Positions 1 to 6,937 of a stretch of 37,524 nucleotides of DNA are shown here, piece by piece. The notes beneath the pieces were generated by a model that worked only from the letters and a program-made list of their open reading frames with translations, did no database searches and was not told the origin of the DNA. Source of the stretch: an uncultured Pedobacter sp. Lineage in GTDB: Bacteria; Bacteroidota; Bacteroidia; Sphingobacteriales; Sphingobacteriaceae. The stretch's first letter is position 1. Every line of letters begins with the position of its first letter. Made by a program: the position numbers and the translations under genes. Location: assembly GCF_913776295.1 (NCBI RefSeq), contig NZ_CAJYOJ010000068.1:1-37524 (forward strand). Reading direction: 5' to 3'.

Positions 1-358
1 AAATTTGTTAGGCCGGACTTAAGTAGAACGGAGACCCAGTGCGAAGGCCTTGTTGGATGGAAATGCATATTTCATAAGTGACTAATTATCAAATAATTAA
101 AAATTAACGTCAATGGTAGGTACGAAGCATCTTTTCGTTTATAAGTTCTAAGTGAGTTAAAGATCTTTTATTGAAAAGCAATCCCCGTATTTCTTCGGCT
201 CCGACAGTCCCGCTGTCCGTTTTATTTCGCTGCGCTCCATGCTCACTGCCATCGAGTTTAACCGGCAGGGATAGAGGTTTATCGGCATCAGATAACCTGT
301 AAAAAAAAATGCTTTGCGTTCTTGCTAAGTTCTCAGCGTTCTTTGTGGTTAAATTGAA
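1..358. other. Gene-poor left edge with repeat fragments
   Basis: No convincing gene is visible. Two repeat-like pieces are present. One, near 117-132, contains GTACGAAGCATCT and is a half copy of the inverted repeat at 7356-7407. The other, near 310-352, ends in TTCTTTGTGGTTAAA and belongs to the dispersed family also seen near 27374-27419 and 36563-37242. The stretch lies downstream of folA. A gene that ends to the left of the window cannot be excluded. Confidence 0.5.
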
Positions 359-850
359 TTAAATCCTTTCTAAAACCTCAAAAGTATAATCGTATTTGTT
401 TCTTTCATCGGCCTGGTGTGGTTCACAGCTAATTACTTTCCATTCTTTCCGGTCAATTTCAGGGAAAAAAGTATCGGCGTCAAAACTATGGTGGATAGTG
501 GTTAAATAAAGTGTTTGCGTTTTTGGCAATGCCTGTCTGTAAATCTCCGCTCCTCCAATAACGAATACCGGTTTTTCTTCTGTTTTTGTAATGGCTAAAG
601 CTTCATCCAGGCTGTTAACCACCTCGACACCTTCAATTTTTAATTCAGGATCTCTGGTAATTACAATGTTTCTGCGGTTTGGTAATGGCTTGCCTACAGA
701 ATCGAACGTTTTACGTCCCATGATCACCGTATGGCCAGATGTAGTTTGTTTAAAAAACTTTAAATCGGCCGGCATATGCCACAATAGCTGGTTATTTTTA
801 CCTATTGCGTAATTTTCGCTTATTGCTACAGCGATGGAAATATCGTTCAT
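359..850 (-). CDS. folA: Dihydrofolate reductase
   Basis: Reduces dihydrofolate to tetrahydrofolate with NADPH in the cytosol, regenerating the cofactor that ThyA oxidises. The 163-residue product has the usual length. It starts with the family pattern ISIAVAISENYAIGKNNQLLW, then LLWHMPADLKFFKQTT, where Asp29 matches the catalytic acid Asp27 of E. coli DHFR. The NADPH-binding motifs VIMGRKTFDS and VFVIGGAEIY follow. It is the last gene of a minus-strand run thyA, antitoxin, toxin, folA, with only 15 bp between the toxin stop and its ATG, so it is probably co-transcribed with the TA genes. Nothing looks truncated. Confidence 0.97.
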   Translation of the reverse strand: MNDISIAVAISENYAIGKNNQLLWHMPADLKFFKQTTSGHTVIMGRKTFDSVGKPLPNRRNIVITRDPELKIEGVEVVNSLDEALAITKTEEKPVFVIGGAEIYRQALPKTQTLYLTTIHHSFDADTFFPEIDRKEWKVISCEPHQADERNKYDYTFEVLERI

Positions 851-865
851 TATTTGATTGGTAAT

Positions 866-1138
866 TTAAAATAAATCAGAATGTGTTCCCAATCTATCCA
901 GGTAGATTTCTTTTTTAGTATCGTCTTGAAGCCAGGTCATCAACCAATCTCCTTTGATGTGACATTCCCAAAAGCCGCTATAATCCCCGCTTAAAATATG
1001 TGGTTTATATTTTGATGGTAATTTACCATGCTCTCTTAAGGTTTTTAGTACTACTTCCAAAAGAGAAACATCGTAATTGCGTTTTATGCAGCGCTTGTAA
1101 TCTTTTTTAAACTGATTTGAAAAAGATATGTCATACAT
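866..1138 (-). CDS. YafQ-family toxin (RelE superfamily mRNA interferase)
   Basis: A 90-residue protein of the YafQ branch of the RelE/ParE superfamily, expected to cleave mRNA on the ribosome when not bound by its antitoxin. The residues that matter in E. coli YafQ are recognisable: His47 in KPHILSG, His60 and Asp64 in ECHIKGDW, and His86 with Phe90 in the C-terminal RLGTHSDLF. The toxin therefore looks intact, not decayed. The start lies 1 bp after the stop of the upstream antitoxin gene, the usual antitoxin-first arrangement. Its location between thyA and folA is unusual. The family call is firm; activity is inferred. Confidence 0.9.
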   Translation of the reverse strand: MYDISFSNQFKKDYKRCIKRNYDVSLLEVVLKTLREHGKLPSKYKPHILSGDYSGFWECHIKGDWLMTWLQDDTKKEIYLDRLGTHSDLF

Positions 1139-1139
1139 G

Positions 1140-1343
1140 TTAAGAATTTAGCTTTTGCATTAAATCCGAGTGACTGGAGGATTTCGTCAATCCTTCACCT
1201 TTTAGGGTCTTTTTCATCGAAGCAACTGTGGTTTTATTCGGTTTTTTCTCTGTATCAATATTTATGATAACCCCCAACTCTTGTAGGAGCTGTTTAACTA
1301 AACTGCTTTTTTTTTCTGGTACGCTGATTGAAAAAGTTTCCAT
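1140..1343 (-). CDS. Putative antitoxin partner of the YafQ-type toxin
   Basis: A 67-residue protein encoded directly upstream of the YafQ-like toxin, with 1 bp between the two. I chose the ATG at 1343 over a TTG two codons upstream. The N-terminus (METFSISVPEKKSSLVKQLLQELG) looks like a short beta strand followed by a helix, as in ribbon-helix-helix DNA-binding antitoxins. The lysine- and serine-rich tail could be the toxin-wrapping segment. I do not recognise a named family with confidence; the antitoxin call rests mainly on size, order and spacing. Such antitoxins usually repress their own operon, but here the likely promoter is in front of thyA, about 0.8 kb upstream. Confidence 0.75.
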   Translation of the reverse strand: METFSISVPEKKSSLVKQLLQELGVIINIDTEKKPNKTTVASMKKTLKGEGLTKSSSHSDLMQKLNS

Positions 1344-1363
1344 GTACAAATATACTAATTCTG

Positions 1364-2158
1364 TTACACCGCTACAACACCCTTAATATGAGGATGCGCT
1401 TCATAATTCTCAAGTGTAAAATCTTCAAACCTGAAATCAAAAATGCTTTTTACTTCAGGATTGATTTTCATCGTTGGAAGTGGTTTCGGTTCCCGGCTTA
1501 ATTGCAGATTGGCCTGTTCGATATGGTTGTTGTACAAATGTGCATCACCAAGGGTGTGGATAAAATCTCCGGCTTCGAGACCGCAAACCTGTGCTACCAT
1601 CATGGTAAGCAGGGCATACGAGGCAATATTGAAAGGTACACCAAGGAAAATATCGGCACTTCGCTGATATAACTGGCAGCTTAACTTCCCTTCAGCCACG
1701 TAGAATTGAAAAAAAGCGTGACAAGGGGGCAAAGCCATATTTTCGATTTCGGCTACATTCCAGGCCGAAACGATAATCCTGCGCGAATCGGGATTGTTTT
1801 TGATGGTATTGATGATGTTGGTAATTTGGTCAATGTGCTGCCCGTCTGGTGTTGGCCAGCTTCTCCATTGCGAACCGTAAACAGGGCCTAGGTTACCGTT
1901 TTCATCGGCCCATTCATCCCAGATTCGAACACCGTTCTCTTTCAGGTATTTGATGTTGGTATCACCACTCAAAAACCAGATCAGTTCGTGGATAATAGAT
2001 TTTAAATGCAGTTTCTTCGTGGTTACCATCGGAAAGCCTTCCTGAAGGTTAAAACGCATCTGATAGCCAAAAACGCTTATGGTTCCGGTGCCAGTACGGT
2101 CGTGCTTCTGCGCGCCATGATCAAGCACATGCTGCATTAAATCTAAATATTGTTTCAT
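1364..2158 (-). CDS. thyA: Thymidylate synthase
   Basis: Methylates dUMP to dTMP using methylenetetrahydrofolate, producing dihydrofolate for FolA. Starting at the ATG at 2158 the protein has 264 residues, the same as E. coli ThyA, and begins [19 protein letters not shown] three codons upstream would only add residues not seen in the family. The catalytic cysteine is Cys146 in [12 protein letters not shown]. The dUMP-binding segment [20 protein letters not shown] and the C-terminal IKGVVAV are intact. The leader has a GGAG-like motif just before the ATG. It is the first gene of the run with the TA pair and folA; 14 bp (after the ATG chosen there, 20 bp) separate its stop from the antitoxin start. 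Confidence 0.98.
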   Translation of the reverse strand: MKQYLDLMQHVLDHGAQKHDRTGTGTISVFGYQMRFNLQEGFPMVTTKKLHLKSIIHELIWFLSGDTNIKYLKENGVRIWDEWADENGNLGPVYGSQWRSWPTPDGQHIDQITNIINTIKNNPDSRRIIVSAWNVAEIENMALPPCHAFFQFYVAEGKLSCQLYQRSADIFLGVPFNIASYALLTMMVAQVCGLEAGDFIHTLGDAHLYNNHIEQANLQLSREPKPLPTMKINPEVKSIFDFRFEDFTLENYEAHPHIKGVVAV

Positions 2159-2167
2159 ACACTCCAA

Positions 2168-2595
2168 ACCCCTTAAAGGGTTTTACCTTTAAAATAAATA
2201 ATTAATTACAAATATCTAAAATTTATCAGGTGTTATAAATCAATTTTATAAACACTATGCATTTACTAACATTTGGCCGATAATTGTTTTTGAAATGAAA
2301 GTACATCGGTAATGGAGGCCTTTCGTCCTGCTTTGCATTTCAAGTACTCACTCATACTTCGCTCCGGGCTTTGCGTTTCAATCAGATTTATGATTTAAGG
2401 TTTGTGCAAACCGGGCATAGTTGCAGTAATCAGCTCATGAGCTCCGTGTGCAGCGATACCCTGCAGTGAGGAGCCACGACGAAGCGAAGCATAAAAGCGG
2501 AACACGGGAAGAAAGGAATTGGTAGTTTCTGTCATTGCGCTCCAAAACATGAATATAAAAGTACCGCTAAAGCTCATGGAGTAAAAAACACTTTG
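2168..2595. other. Intergenic region between thyA and ispE
   Basis: About 430 bp between two divergent genes. The part next to thyA is AT-rich and probably holds its promoter, though I see no clear TAnnTTTG box. The middle (about 2320-2545) is richer in GC and contains phrases such as CGCTCCGGGCTTTGCG and GAAGCGAAGC, which resemble the low-complexity repeats at the right end of the window. An open frame at 2395-2631 on the minus strand shows no protein-like features. Confidence 0.5.
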
Positions 2596-2603
2596 TATTT
2601 TTG
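2596..2603 (+). promoter_or_regulatory. Candidate -7 box of ispE (TATTTTTG)
   Basis: TATTTTTG fits the Bacteroidota -7 consensus TAnnTTTG. It would start a transcript near 2609, giving a 5' leader of about 60 nt that contains the five GACT heptads. I see no clear TTG box at the matching -33 position, so confidence is moderate. Confidence 0.5.
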
Positions 2604-2633
2604 CAAAATGAGCCAATTGCTGGTTTTGCAATT

Positions 2634-2668
2634 AGGACTCAAGACTTACGACTCACGACTCAGGACTA
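2634..2668 (+). repeat. Five tandem 7-bp repeats before ispE
   Basis: The tetramer GACT recurs at 2636, 2643, 2650, 2657 and 2664, exactly 7 bp apart. The unit fits A-N-GACT-H. The array ends two bases before the ispE ATG at 2671. It lies downstream of the candidate promoter and so would be part of the mRNA leader. Confidence 0.85.
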
Positions 2669-2670
2669 AC

Positions 2671-3474
2671 ATGCTAGCTTTTCCCAACGCGAAAATAAAC
2701 CTTGGCCTAAACATTACCGAAAAACGGGATGATGGTTATCATAATCTGGAAACAGTTTTTTATCCGATCAATATTAAGGATGCTATAGAAGTTACCGATG
2801 CTGAAATAACTTCCTGTAAAATACATGGTATCGATATTCCAGGCGATCCGAACGATAACCTTTGTTTCAAAGCCTATCAGTTAGTAAAAAAGGATTTTGA
2901 TATCCCCGCACAGCAGATCAGTTTGTTGAAAAATATTCCGGTTGGTGCAGGTTTGGGTGGAGGATCAGCCGATTGTGCTTTTCTGATCAAACTTTTAAAC
3001 GACAAATTCGCGTTGGGAATGTCTGTGGATAAACTGGAAAACTACGCCCGTCAGTTAGGTGCCGATTGTGCATTTTTTATTGAAAATAAGCCTGTTTATG
3101 CATTTAATAAGGGTGATGAATTCGAAAAGTGCGAGATAGATTTGTCAGCCTGGTTTAAGGTTTTGGTGAAACCGCCTGTACACGTGAGTACAGCAGATGC
3201 TTATGCGCACGTAAAACCGCAGAAACCTTTGCAATCTTTAAAAGAAATGATACATTTGTCTCCAACAACATGGAAAAATAAGGTTATCAACGATTTCGAG
3301 CCATCGGTATTCGCAAAGTATCCCCAAATTCATCAAATAAAAACCAGTTTATACGATGCAGGCGCAACATTCGCTTTGATGAGTGGTAGCGGTTCGTCGG
3401 TTTTTGCAATTTTCGACCATCCGGTTAAGTTGCCTGAGCTGGAGCAAAACAACTTTGTATATTACGATGTATAA
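2671..3474 (+). CDS. ispE: 4-diphosphocytidyl-2-C-methyl-D-erythritol kinase
   Basis: ATP-dependent kinase of the methylerythritol phosphate pathway to isoprenoid precursors. The 267-residue GHMP-family protein starts MLAFPNAKINLGLNITEKR, where Lys8 and Asn10 belong to the conserved substrate motif. The glycine-rich ATP loop is PVGAGLGGGSADCAF (about residues 90-104), and a third GHMP motif is GATFALMSGSGSSVFAIF near the end. An in-frame start 26 codons upstream (2593) would add residues encoded by the heptad array and falls upstream of the predicted transcript start, so I reject it. It stands alone, divergent from thyA. A slightly short C-terminus is normal for Bacteroidota versions. Confidence 0.96.
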   Translation: MLAFPNAKINLGLNITEKRDDGYHNLETVFYPINIKDAIEVTDAEITSCKIHGIDIPGDPNDNLCFKAYQLVKKDFDIPAQQISLLKNIPVGAGLGGGSADCAFLIKLLNDKFALGMSVDKLENYARQLGADCAFFIENKPVYAFNKGDEFEKCEIDLSAWFKVLVKPPVHVSTADAYAHVKPQKPLQSLKEMIHLSPTTWKNKVINDFEPSVFAKYPQIHQIKTSLYDAGATFALMSGSGSSVFAIFDHPVKLPELEQNNFVYYDV

Positions 3475-3540
3475 GCTGAGCGCGTGTCGCATGGCGTTGC
3501 GGATAGCAAAATGTTAGGTGTAAATAATAAATTTAAATTA

Positions 3541-3604
3541 AGGTAGAGGGTTGGAAGGTAGAAGGCTTAAGGTCTTGATACCTGGTACTTAATACTTGAT
3601 ACTA
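3541..3604 (+). repeat. Degenerate heptad array before an OsmC-family gene
   Basis: The 64 bp before the OsmC gene divide into 7-bp units with one extra base at 3555. Units at 3577, 3584, 3591 and 3598 share the pattern RRTACYW (for example GGTACTT and AATACTT). The earlier units are purine-rich variants such as AGGTAGA, which appears twice at 3541 and 3556. The array ends 5 bp before the ATG at 3610. Confidence 0.8.
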
Positions 3605-3609
3605 TCGAT

Positions 3610-4029
3610 ATGAATATAAATCTAGTCCGCAAAAGCGGGAAATTTAATTTTGAGGCAGAAAACGAGAGCGGTTTTACCGTAGAGCTGGATGCAAAAGTGG
3701 CCATTGGTGGAGAAGGAAAAGGTTTCAGGCCGATGGAAATGTTACTTATCGGATTAGGCGGTTGCAGCGGTATCGATATGGTAAATGTATTGACCAAGCA
3801 AAAAGAACCACTAAACGACATCAAAATTTCTATTAATGCTACCCGTAAAGAGGAAGAAATGCCCCCGATTTTTGATGTAATCGATATCCACTTCGATTTG
3901 TCCGGCGATTTAAGTATTCAAAAAGTTGAACGTGCATTAGCCATGACTTTCGATAAATACTGCTCTGTATCGAACATTTTAGGTCGTTCAGCCACAATTA
4001 ATTTTACTTATAACATTAATAAGGGGTAA
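3610..4029 (+). CDS. OsmC/Ohr-family protein (YhfA-like)
   Basis: A 139-residue OsmC-fold protein. Family members reduce organic or lipid hydroperoxides with a pair of cysteines. The two conserved positions are visible: Cys52 in LIGLGGCSGID and Cys118 in FDKYCSVSN. The spacing and the motif FRPMEMLLIGLGGCSG point to the YhfA branch more than to classical Ohr. It lies 87 bp upstream of metZ on the same strand, so the two may be co-transcribed. OsmC genes next to sulfur amino acid genes would fit a thiol or redox role, but the substrate is unknown. Confidence 0.92.
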   Translation: MNINLVRKSGKFNFEAENESGFTVELDAKVAIGGEGKGFRPMEMLLIGLGGCSGIDMVNVLTKQKEPLNDIKISINATRKEEEMPPIFDVIDIHFDLSGDLSIQKVERALAMTFDKYCSVSNILGRSATINFTYNINKG

Positions 4030-4031
4030 AA

Positions 4032-4108
4032 AAGGTTTATGGTGTAGGGTTTAGGGTGAAAATCTCCTGTCTAACATCTCAAATCTCATATCTCACATCT
4101 CACATCTC
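4032..4108 (+). repeat. Eleven-unit heptad array before metZ
   Basis: Seventy-seven bases divide without a gap into eleven 7-bp units. The first four are GGT-rich (AAGGTTT, ATGGTGT, AGGGTTT and AGGGTGA). The last seven are nearly all A-N-ATCTC, with ATCTC at 4062, 4076, 4083, 4090, 4097 and 4104. The array ends 8 bp before the metZ ATG at 4117. The whole space between the OsmC gene and metZ is essentially this array. Confidence 0.9.
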
Positions 4109-4116
4109 ACAATAAA

Positions 4117-5283
4117 ATGAAATCCGAAAATTTTGAAACCATAGCGATACGCACACAAACCGAACGCAGTTTACATAAAGAGCATTCATCTCCGATTTAC
4201 CTGACATCGAGTTATAAGTTCGACGACGCAGAAGAAATGCGTGCGCTGTTTGCCAATGAAAAGGAGGGTAATGTTTACAGCCGTTATTCTAATCCGAATA
4301 CTTCAGAGTTTATTGAAAAAATGTGCCTTTTGGAGGGAGCAGAAGATGGTTTCGCCACAGCAACGGGCATGGCTGCAATTTTTACCACATTTGGTGCATT
4401 TTTGAAAAATGGCGACCATCTGGTATCAAGCCGTTCTGTTTTTGGATCTACGCATCAATTGTTAACCAACGTTTTTTCCAATTGGGGGGTAACTTTCGAT
4501 TATGCCGATCTGGATAAACCGCAAGACTGGGAGGCTTTGATTAAGCCTAATACCAAAATGATTTTCGTTGAAACTCCATCTAATCCTGGTATCGATATCA
4601 TCGATCTTGAATTTTTGGGCAATCTGGCTAAAAAACATCAGATTTTGCTGGTGGTTGATAATTGCTTTGCCACGCCATATTTGCAGCAGCCTATTAAATT
4701 TGGCGCGCATATTTCTATTCATTCAGCTACCAAATACATCGATGGACAAGGCCGTGTATTGGGAGGGATTATTTTAGGTGCCAAAGAACTGATTGCAGAC
4801 GTGATTGGTTTTGCCCGTCATAGCGGTCCGGCCTTATCACCTTTTAACGCATGGATATTATCGAAAAGTCTGGAAACTTTGGCCATCCGTATGGACCGTC
4901 ATTGCGAAAACGCTTTAAAAGTTGCCGAATATTTAGAAAAGCACCAGAAAATTAAGTTGGTTAAATATCCGTTTTTACCTTCGCATCCTCAATATGACAT
5001 TGCCAAAAAGCAAATGAAACAGGGTGGAGGCATTGTAACCATTGTGGTTGGCGGTGGTATAGATGCCGCGCGTAAATTTATGGACGGTTTGCAACTGTTT
5101 TCGATTTCGGCAAACCTGGCTGATACGCGTTCTATTGCGACACATCCCGCAACCAGTACGCATAGCAAACTCACTGAAGAGCAACGCAATGAGGTGGGCA
5201 TTGAACAGGGATCTATCCGTTTATCGATCGGTTTAGAGCATATCAACGATATTTTGGCCGATATTGAGCAGGCCCTGGCTTAA
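4117..5283 (+). CDS. metZ: O-succinylhomoserine sulfhydrylase (MetZ-type)
   Basis: A PLP enzyme of the Cys/Met metabolism family, 388 residues, expected to make homocysteine from an activated homoserine and sulfide. The cofactor lysine is Lys206 in SIHSATKYIDGQGRVLGG, and the GQGRVLGG wording is typical of MetZ and not of cystathionine gamma-lyase. Asp181 in LLVVDNCFATPYLQ binds the pyridine nitrogen. The C-terminal family signature is NLADTRSIATHPATSTHSKL. The N-terminus FETIAIRTQTERSLHKEHSSPIYLTSSY is normal. Whether the acyl group is succinyl or acetyl cannot be read from sequence. It follows the OsmC gene and precedes an AlkD-like gene by 75 bp. Confidence 0.93.
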   Translation: MKSENFETIAIRTQTERSLHKEHSSPIYLTSSYKFDDAEEMRALFANEKEGNVYSRYSNPNTSEFIEKMCLLEGAEDGFATATGMAAIFTTFGAFLKNGDHLVSSRSVFGSTHQLLTNVFSNWGVTFDYADLDKPQDWEALIKPNTKMIFVETPSNPGIDIIDLEFLGNLAKKHQILLVVDNCFATPYLQQPIKFGAHISIHSATKYIDGQGRVLGGIILGAKELIADVIGFARHSGPALSPFNAWILSKSLETLAIRMDRHCENALKVAEYLEKHQKIKLVKYPFLPSHPQYDIAKKQMKQGGGIVTIVVGGGIDAARKFMDGLQLFSISANLADTRSIATHPATSTHSKLTEEQRNEVGIEQGSIRLSIGLEHINDILADIEQALA

Positions 5284-5358
5284 CGGTTTAGATTTTAAAG
5301 AATTCAGTAAAATTTTTTTCCAGTATCTGACCTCTAAATGAGTGTTTTATAGTGTGTT

Positions 5359-6039
5359 ATGAATGATATTGTTTTTATTCTTTCCGAACTCGAATCCATC
5401 GGTGAACCCGAATACTTAAAAAAGATGGTCCATTTTGGAATTGATACTTCCAAAGCCTATGGTATCCGTGTGCCGGCTATCCGCAAGCTCGCCAAAGTTG
5501 TCGGTAAAAATCAGGAACTTTCTTTATTGCTTTGGGAAACCGGATTTCATGAGGCCCATCTGTTAGCTATCTTTATTGGCGATTATAAAAAGGTTGGAGA
5601 AGCGCAGATAAATGCGTGGACAAGTGATTTTAACTCCTGGGATATATGCGATCAGGCTTGTGGGAATCTTTTCGTTAAAACGCCTTATTTTAAGCCGAAG
5701 GTTTTTGAATTTACACAGACTGAAGCAGAATTTGTGAAGCGTACTGGTTTTGTATTGATGGCTGAAGCGGCAGTACACCTTAAAAAAGAACCGGATGAAA
5801 CTTTTTTGAGCTTTCTGCCCATCATTGAAAGGGGCGCTTATGATCACCGGAATTTTGTGAAAAAGGCCGTCAACTGGGCGCTGCGGCAAATCGGCAAACG
5901 CAATCCCTTTCTGCACGGGCATGCTGTTCAAACGGCAAACAACATCCTCGCCCAAAACAACAAAAAGGTAAATTGGGTTGCTTTGGATGCTTTGAGGGAG
6001 CTCAATAGTGATTTTGTGCGGGCCAGGCATGGTTTATAG
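5359..6039 (+). CDS. DNA alkylation repair protein (AlkD-like HEAT-repeat glycosylase)
   Basis: A 226-residue all-helical protein of the AlkC/AlkD superfamily, which removes positively charged alkylpurines from DNA. Recognisable positions are Trp94, Asp95 and Asp98 in FNSWDICDQACG, Arg128 in FVKRTGFVLMAE, and Trp173 with Arg176 in KKAVNWALRQIGKRN. These align by eye with the DNA-contact and catalytic cluster (Trp, Asp, Arg, Trp) of Bacillus AlkD. The start ATG is the first in frame. Expected to act as a stand-alone repair enzyme; no ada or alk regulatory genes lie near. Confidence 0.9.
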   Translation: MNDIVFILSELESIGEPEYLKKMVHFGIDTSKAYGIRVPAIRKLAKVVGKNQELSLLLWETGFHEAHLLAIFIGDYKKVGEAQINAWTSDFNSWDICDQACGNLFVKTPYFKPKVFEFTQTEAEFVKRTGFVLMAEAAVHLKKEPDETFLSFLPIIERGAYDHRNFVKKAVNWALRQIGKRNPFLHGHAVQTANNILAQNNKKVNWVALDALRELNSDFVRARHGL

Positions 6040-6051
6040 CTGTTGACGCCT

Positions 6052-6079
6052 CCAAACTGATAACTGAAAACTCCAAACT
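6052..6079 (+). repeat. Four tandem 7-bp repeats after the AlkD-like gene
   Basis: AACT recurs at 6055, 6062, 6069 and 6076, exactly 7 bp apart (units CCAAACT, GATAACT, GAAAACT and CCAAACT). The array starts 12 bp after the upstream stop and lies about 45 bp upstream of the candidate pirin promoter. Unlike the three other arrays, it is not next to a start codon. Confidence 0.75.
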
Positions 6080-6123
6080 ATACTTTCTTACCCTACATCA
6101 ATGCCTGTTCAACATCACTGCGG

Positions 6124-6131
6124 TAAATTTG
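6124..6131 (+). promoter_or_regulatory. Candidate -7 box of the pirin gene (TAAATTTG)
   Basis: TAAATTTG matches TAnnTTTG and sits 25 bp before the pirin ATG at 6156. An A/G-rich AAGAAAGGAAA just before the ATG could help ribosome binding. No clear -33 box was found. Confidence 0.5.
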
Positions 6132-6155
6132 TATCATTAATAAGAAAGGAAATTT

Positions 6156-6878
6156 ATGTCACAGTTTATTTTGCACAAAGCAAACACCCGCGGTCATGCC
6201 AATCATGGCTGGTTAAATGCACACCATTCATTCAGTTTTGCAAATTATTACAATCCGGAAAGAATGCATTTCGGGGTTTTAAGGGTTTTAAATGATGACT
6301 TGATTGACGGTGGTATGGGCTTTGGTACCCACCCGCACGATAATATGGAAATTATTACAATCCCCTTAGCGGGTGCCATTGCACACAAGGATAGCATGGG
6401 TAATTCGGCCGTGATTAAAAATGGAGAGATCCAGGTAATGAGTGCCGGAACAGGTGTGAGCCATAGCGAGTTTAATGCCAATGCAGATGAGCAATTAAAT
6501 TTACTGCAGATCTGGTTATTCCCCAACAAGAAAAACGTTACGCCACGTTACGACCAGCAAACTCTGGATGTGGAAGCCAGGCACAATAATTTTCAACAGA
6601 TTTTGTCACCCAATACAGATGATGCTGGTGTATGGATCCATCAGGATGCCTGGTTCTCGTTAGGTAAATTTGATGCAGGTTTTGAAACCGAATATAAAAT
6701 CAAAAAAGCAGGCAATGGTGTTTATGCTTTTGTGATCAGTGGAGAAGTAACCATAAACGGACAGGTGTTGGGCAAAAGAGATGGTTTAGGTGTTTGGGAT
6801 ACCGATAGCATCAGTTTTAAAGCCAACACTGCTGATGCAGAGGTTTTGTTAATGGATGTGCCGATGGAATTAAACTAA
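6156..6878 (+). CDS. Pirin-family bicupin (YhhW-like)
   Basis: A 240-residue two-cupin protein of the pirin family; some members (E. coli YhhW) oxidise quercetin, others have regulatory roles. All four metal ligands of the N-terminal cupin are present: His59 and His61 in GTHPHDNMEI, His103 and Glu105 in GTGVSHSEFN. The C-terminal cupin (about residues 150-235) has no such set, as is usual. The length matches YhhW. The ATG at 6156 follows a purine-rich stretch. It is a single-gene unit, ended by the hairpin at 6893-6924. The substrate cannot be told from sequence. Confidence 0.93.
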   Translation: MSQFILHKANTRGHANHGWLNAHHSFSFANYYNPERMHFGVLRVLNDDLIDGGMGFGTHPHDNMEIITIPLAGAIAHKDSMGNSAVIKNGEIQVMSAGTGVSHSEFNANADEQLNLLQIWLFPNKKNVTPRYDQQTLDVEARHNNFQQILSPNTDDAGVWIHQDAWFSLGKFDAGFETEYKIKKAGNGVYAFVISGEVTINGQVLGKRDGLGVWDTDSISFKANTADAEVLLMDVPMELN

Positions 6879-6892
6879 AAATAAATTTAACC

Positions 6893-6924
6893 AAACCCCG
6901 CAGGTTTTTGAACCTGCGGGGTTT
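6893..6924 (+). terminator. Perfect 14-bp hairpin after the pirin gene
   Basis: AAACCCCGCAGGTT (6893-6906) pairs perfectly with AACCTGCGGGGTTT (6911-6924) around a TTTG loop. The stop codon of the pirin gene is 14 bp upstream, and the next ATG is 13 bp downstream. There is no strong T-run, so it may act as terminator, processing signal or both. A hairpin of this wording is common in this phylum as I recall it. Confidence 0.7.
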
Positions 6925-6937
6925 ATTGATTAAAAAT

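Noticed and set aside
2395..2631. 78-codon minus-strand frame between thyA and ispE
   Set aside because: It overlaps the ispE promoter region and reads through repeat-like GC-rich DNA; no protein features.
4032..4108. CRISPR-like interpretation of the heptad arrays
   Set aside because: Units are 7 bp with no spacers, and no cas genes are present.
4060..4116. SAM riboswitch upstream of metZ
   Set aside because: The leader is fully occupied by heptads and shows no room for the conserved helices of a SAM riboswitch.
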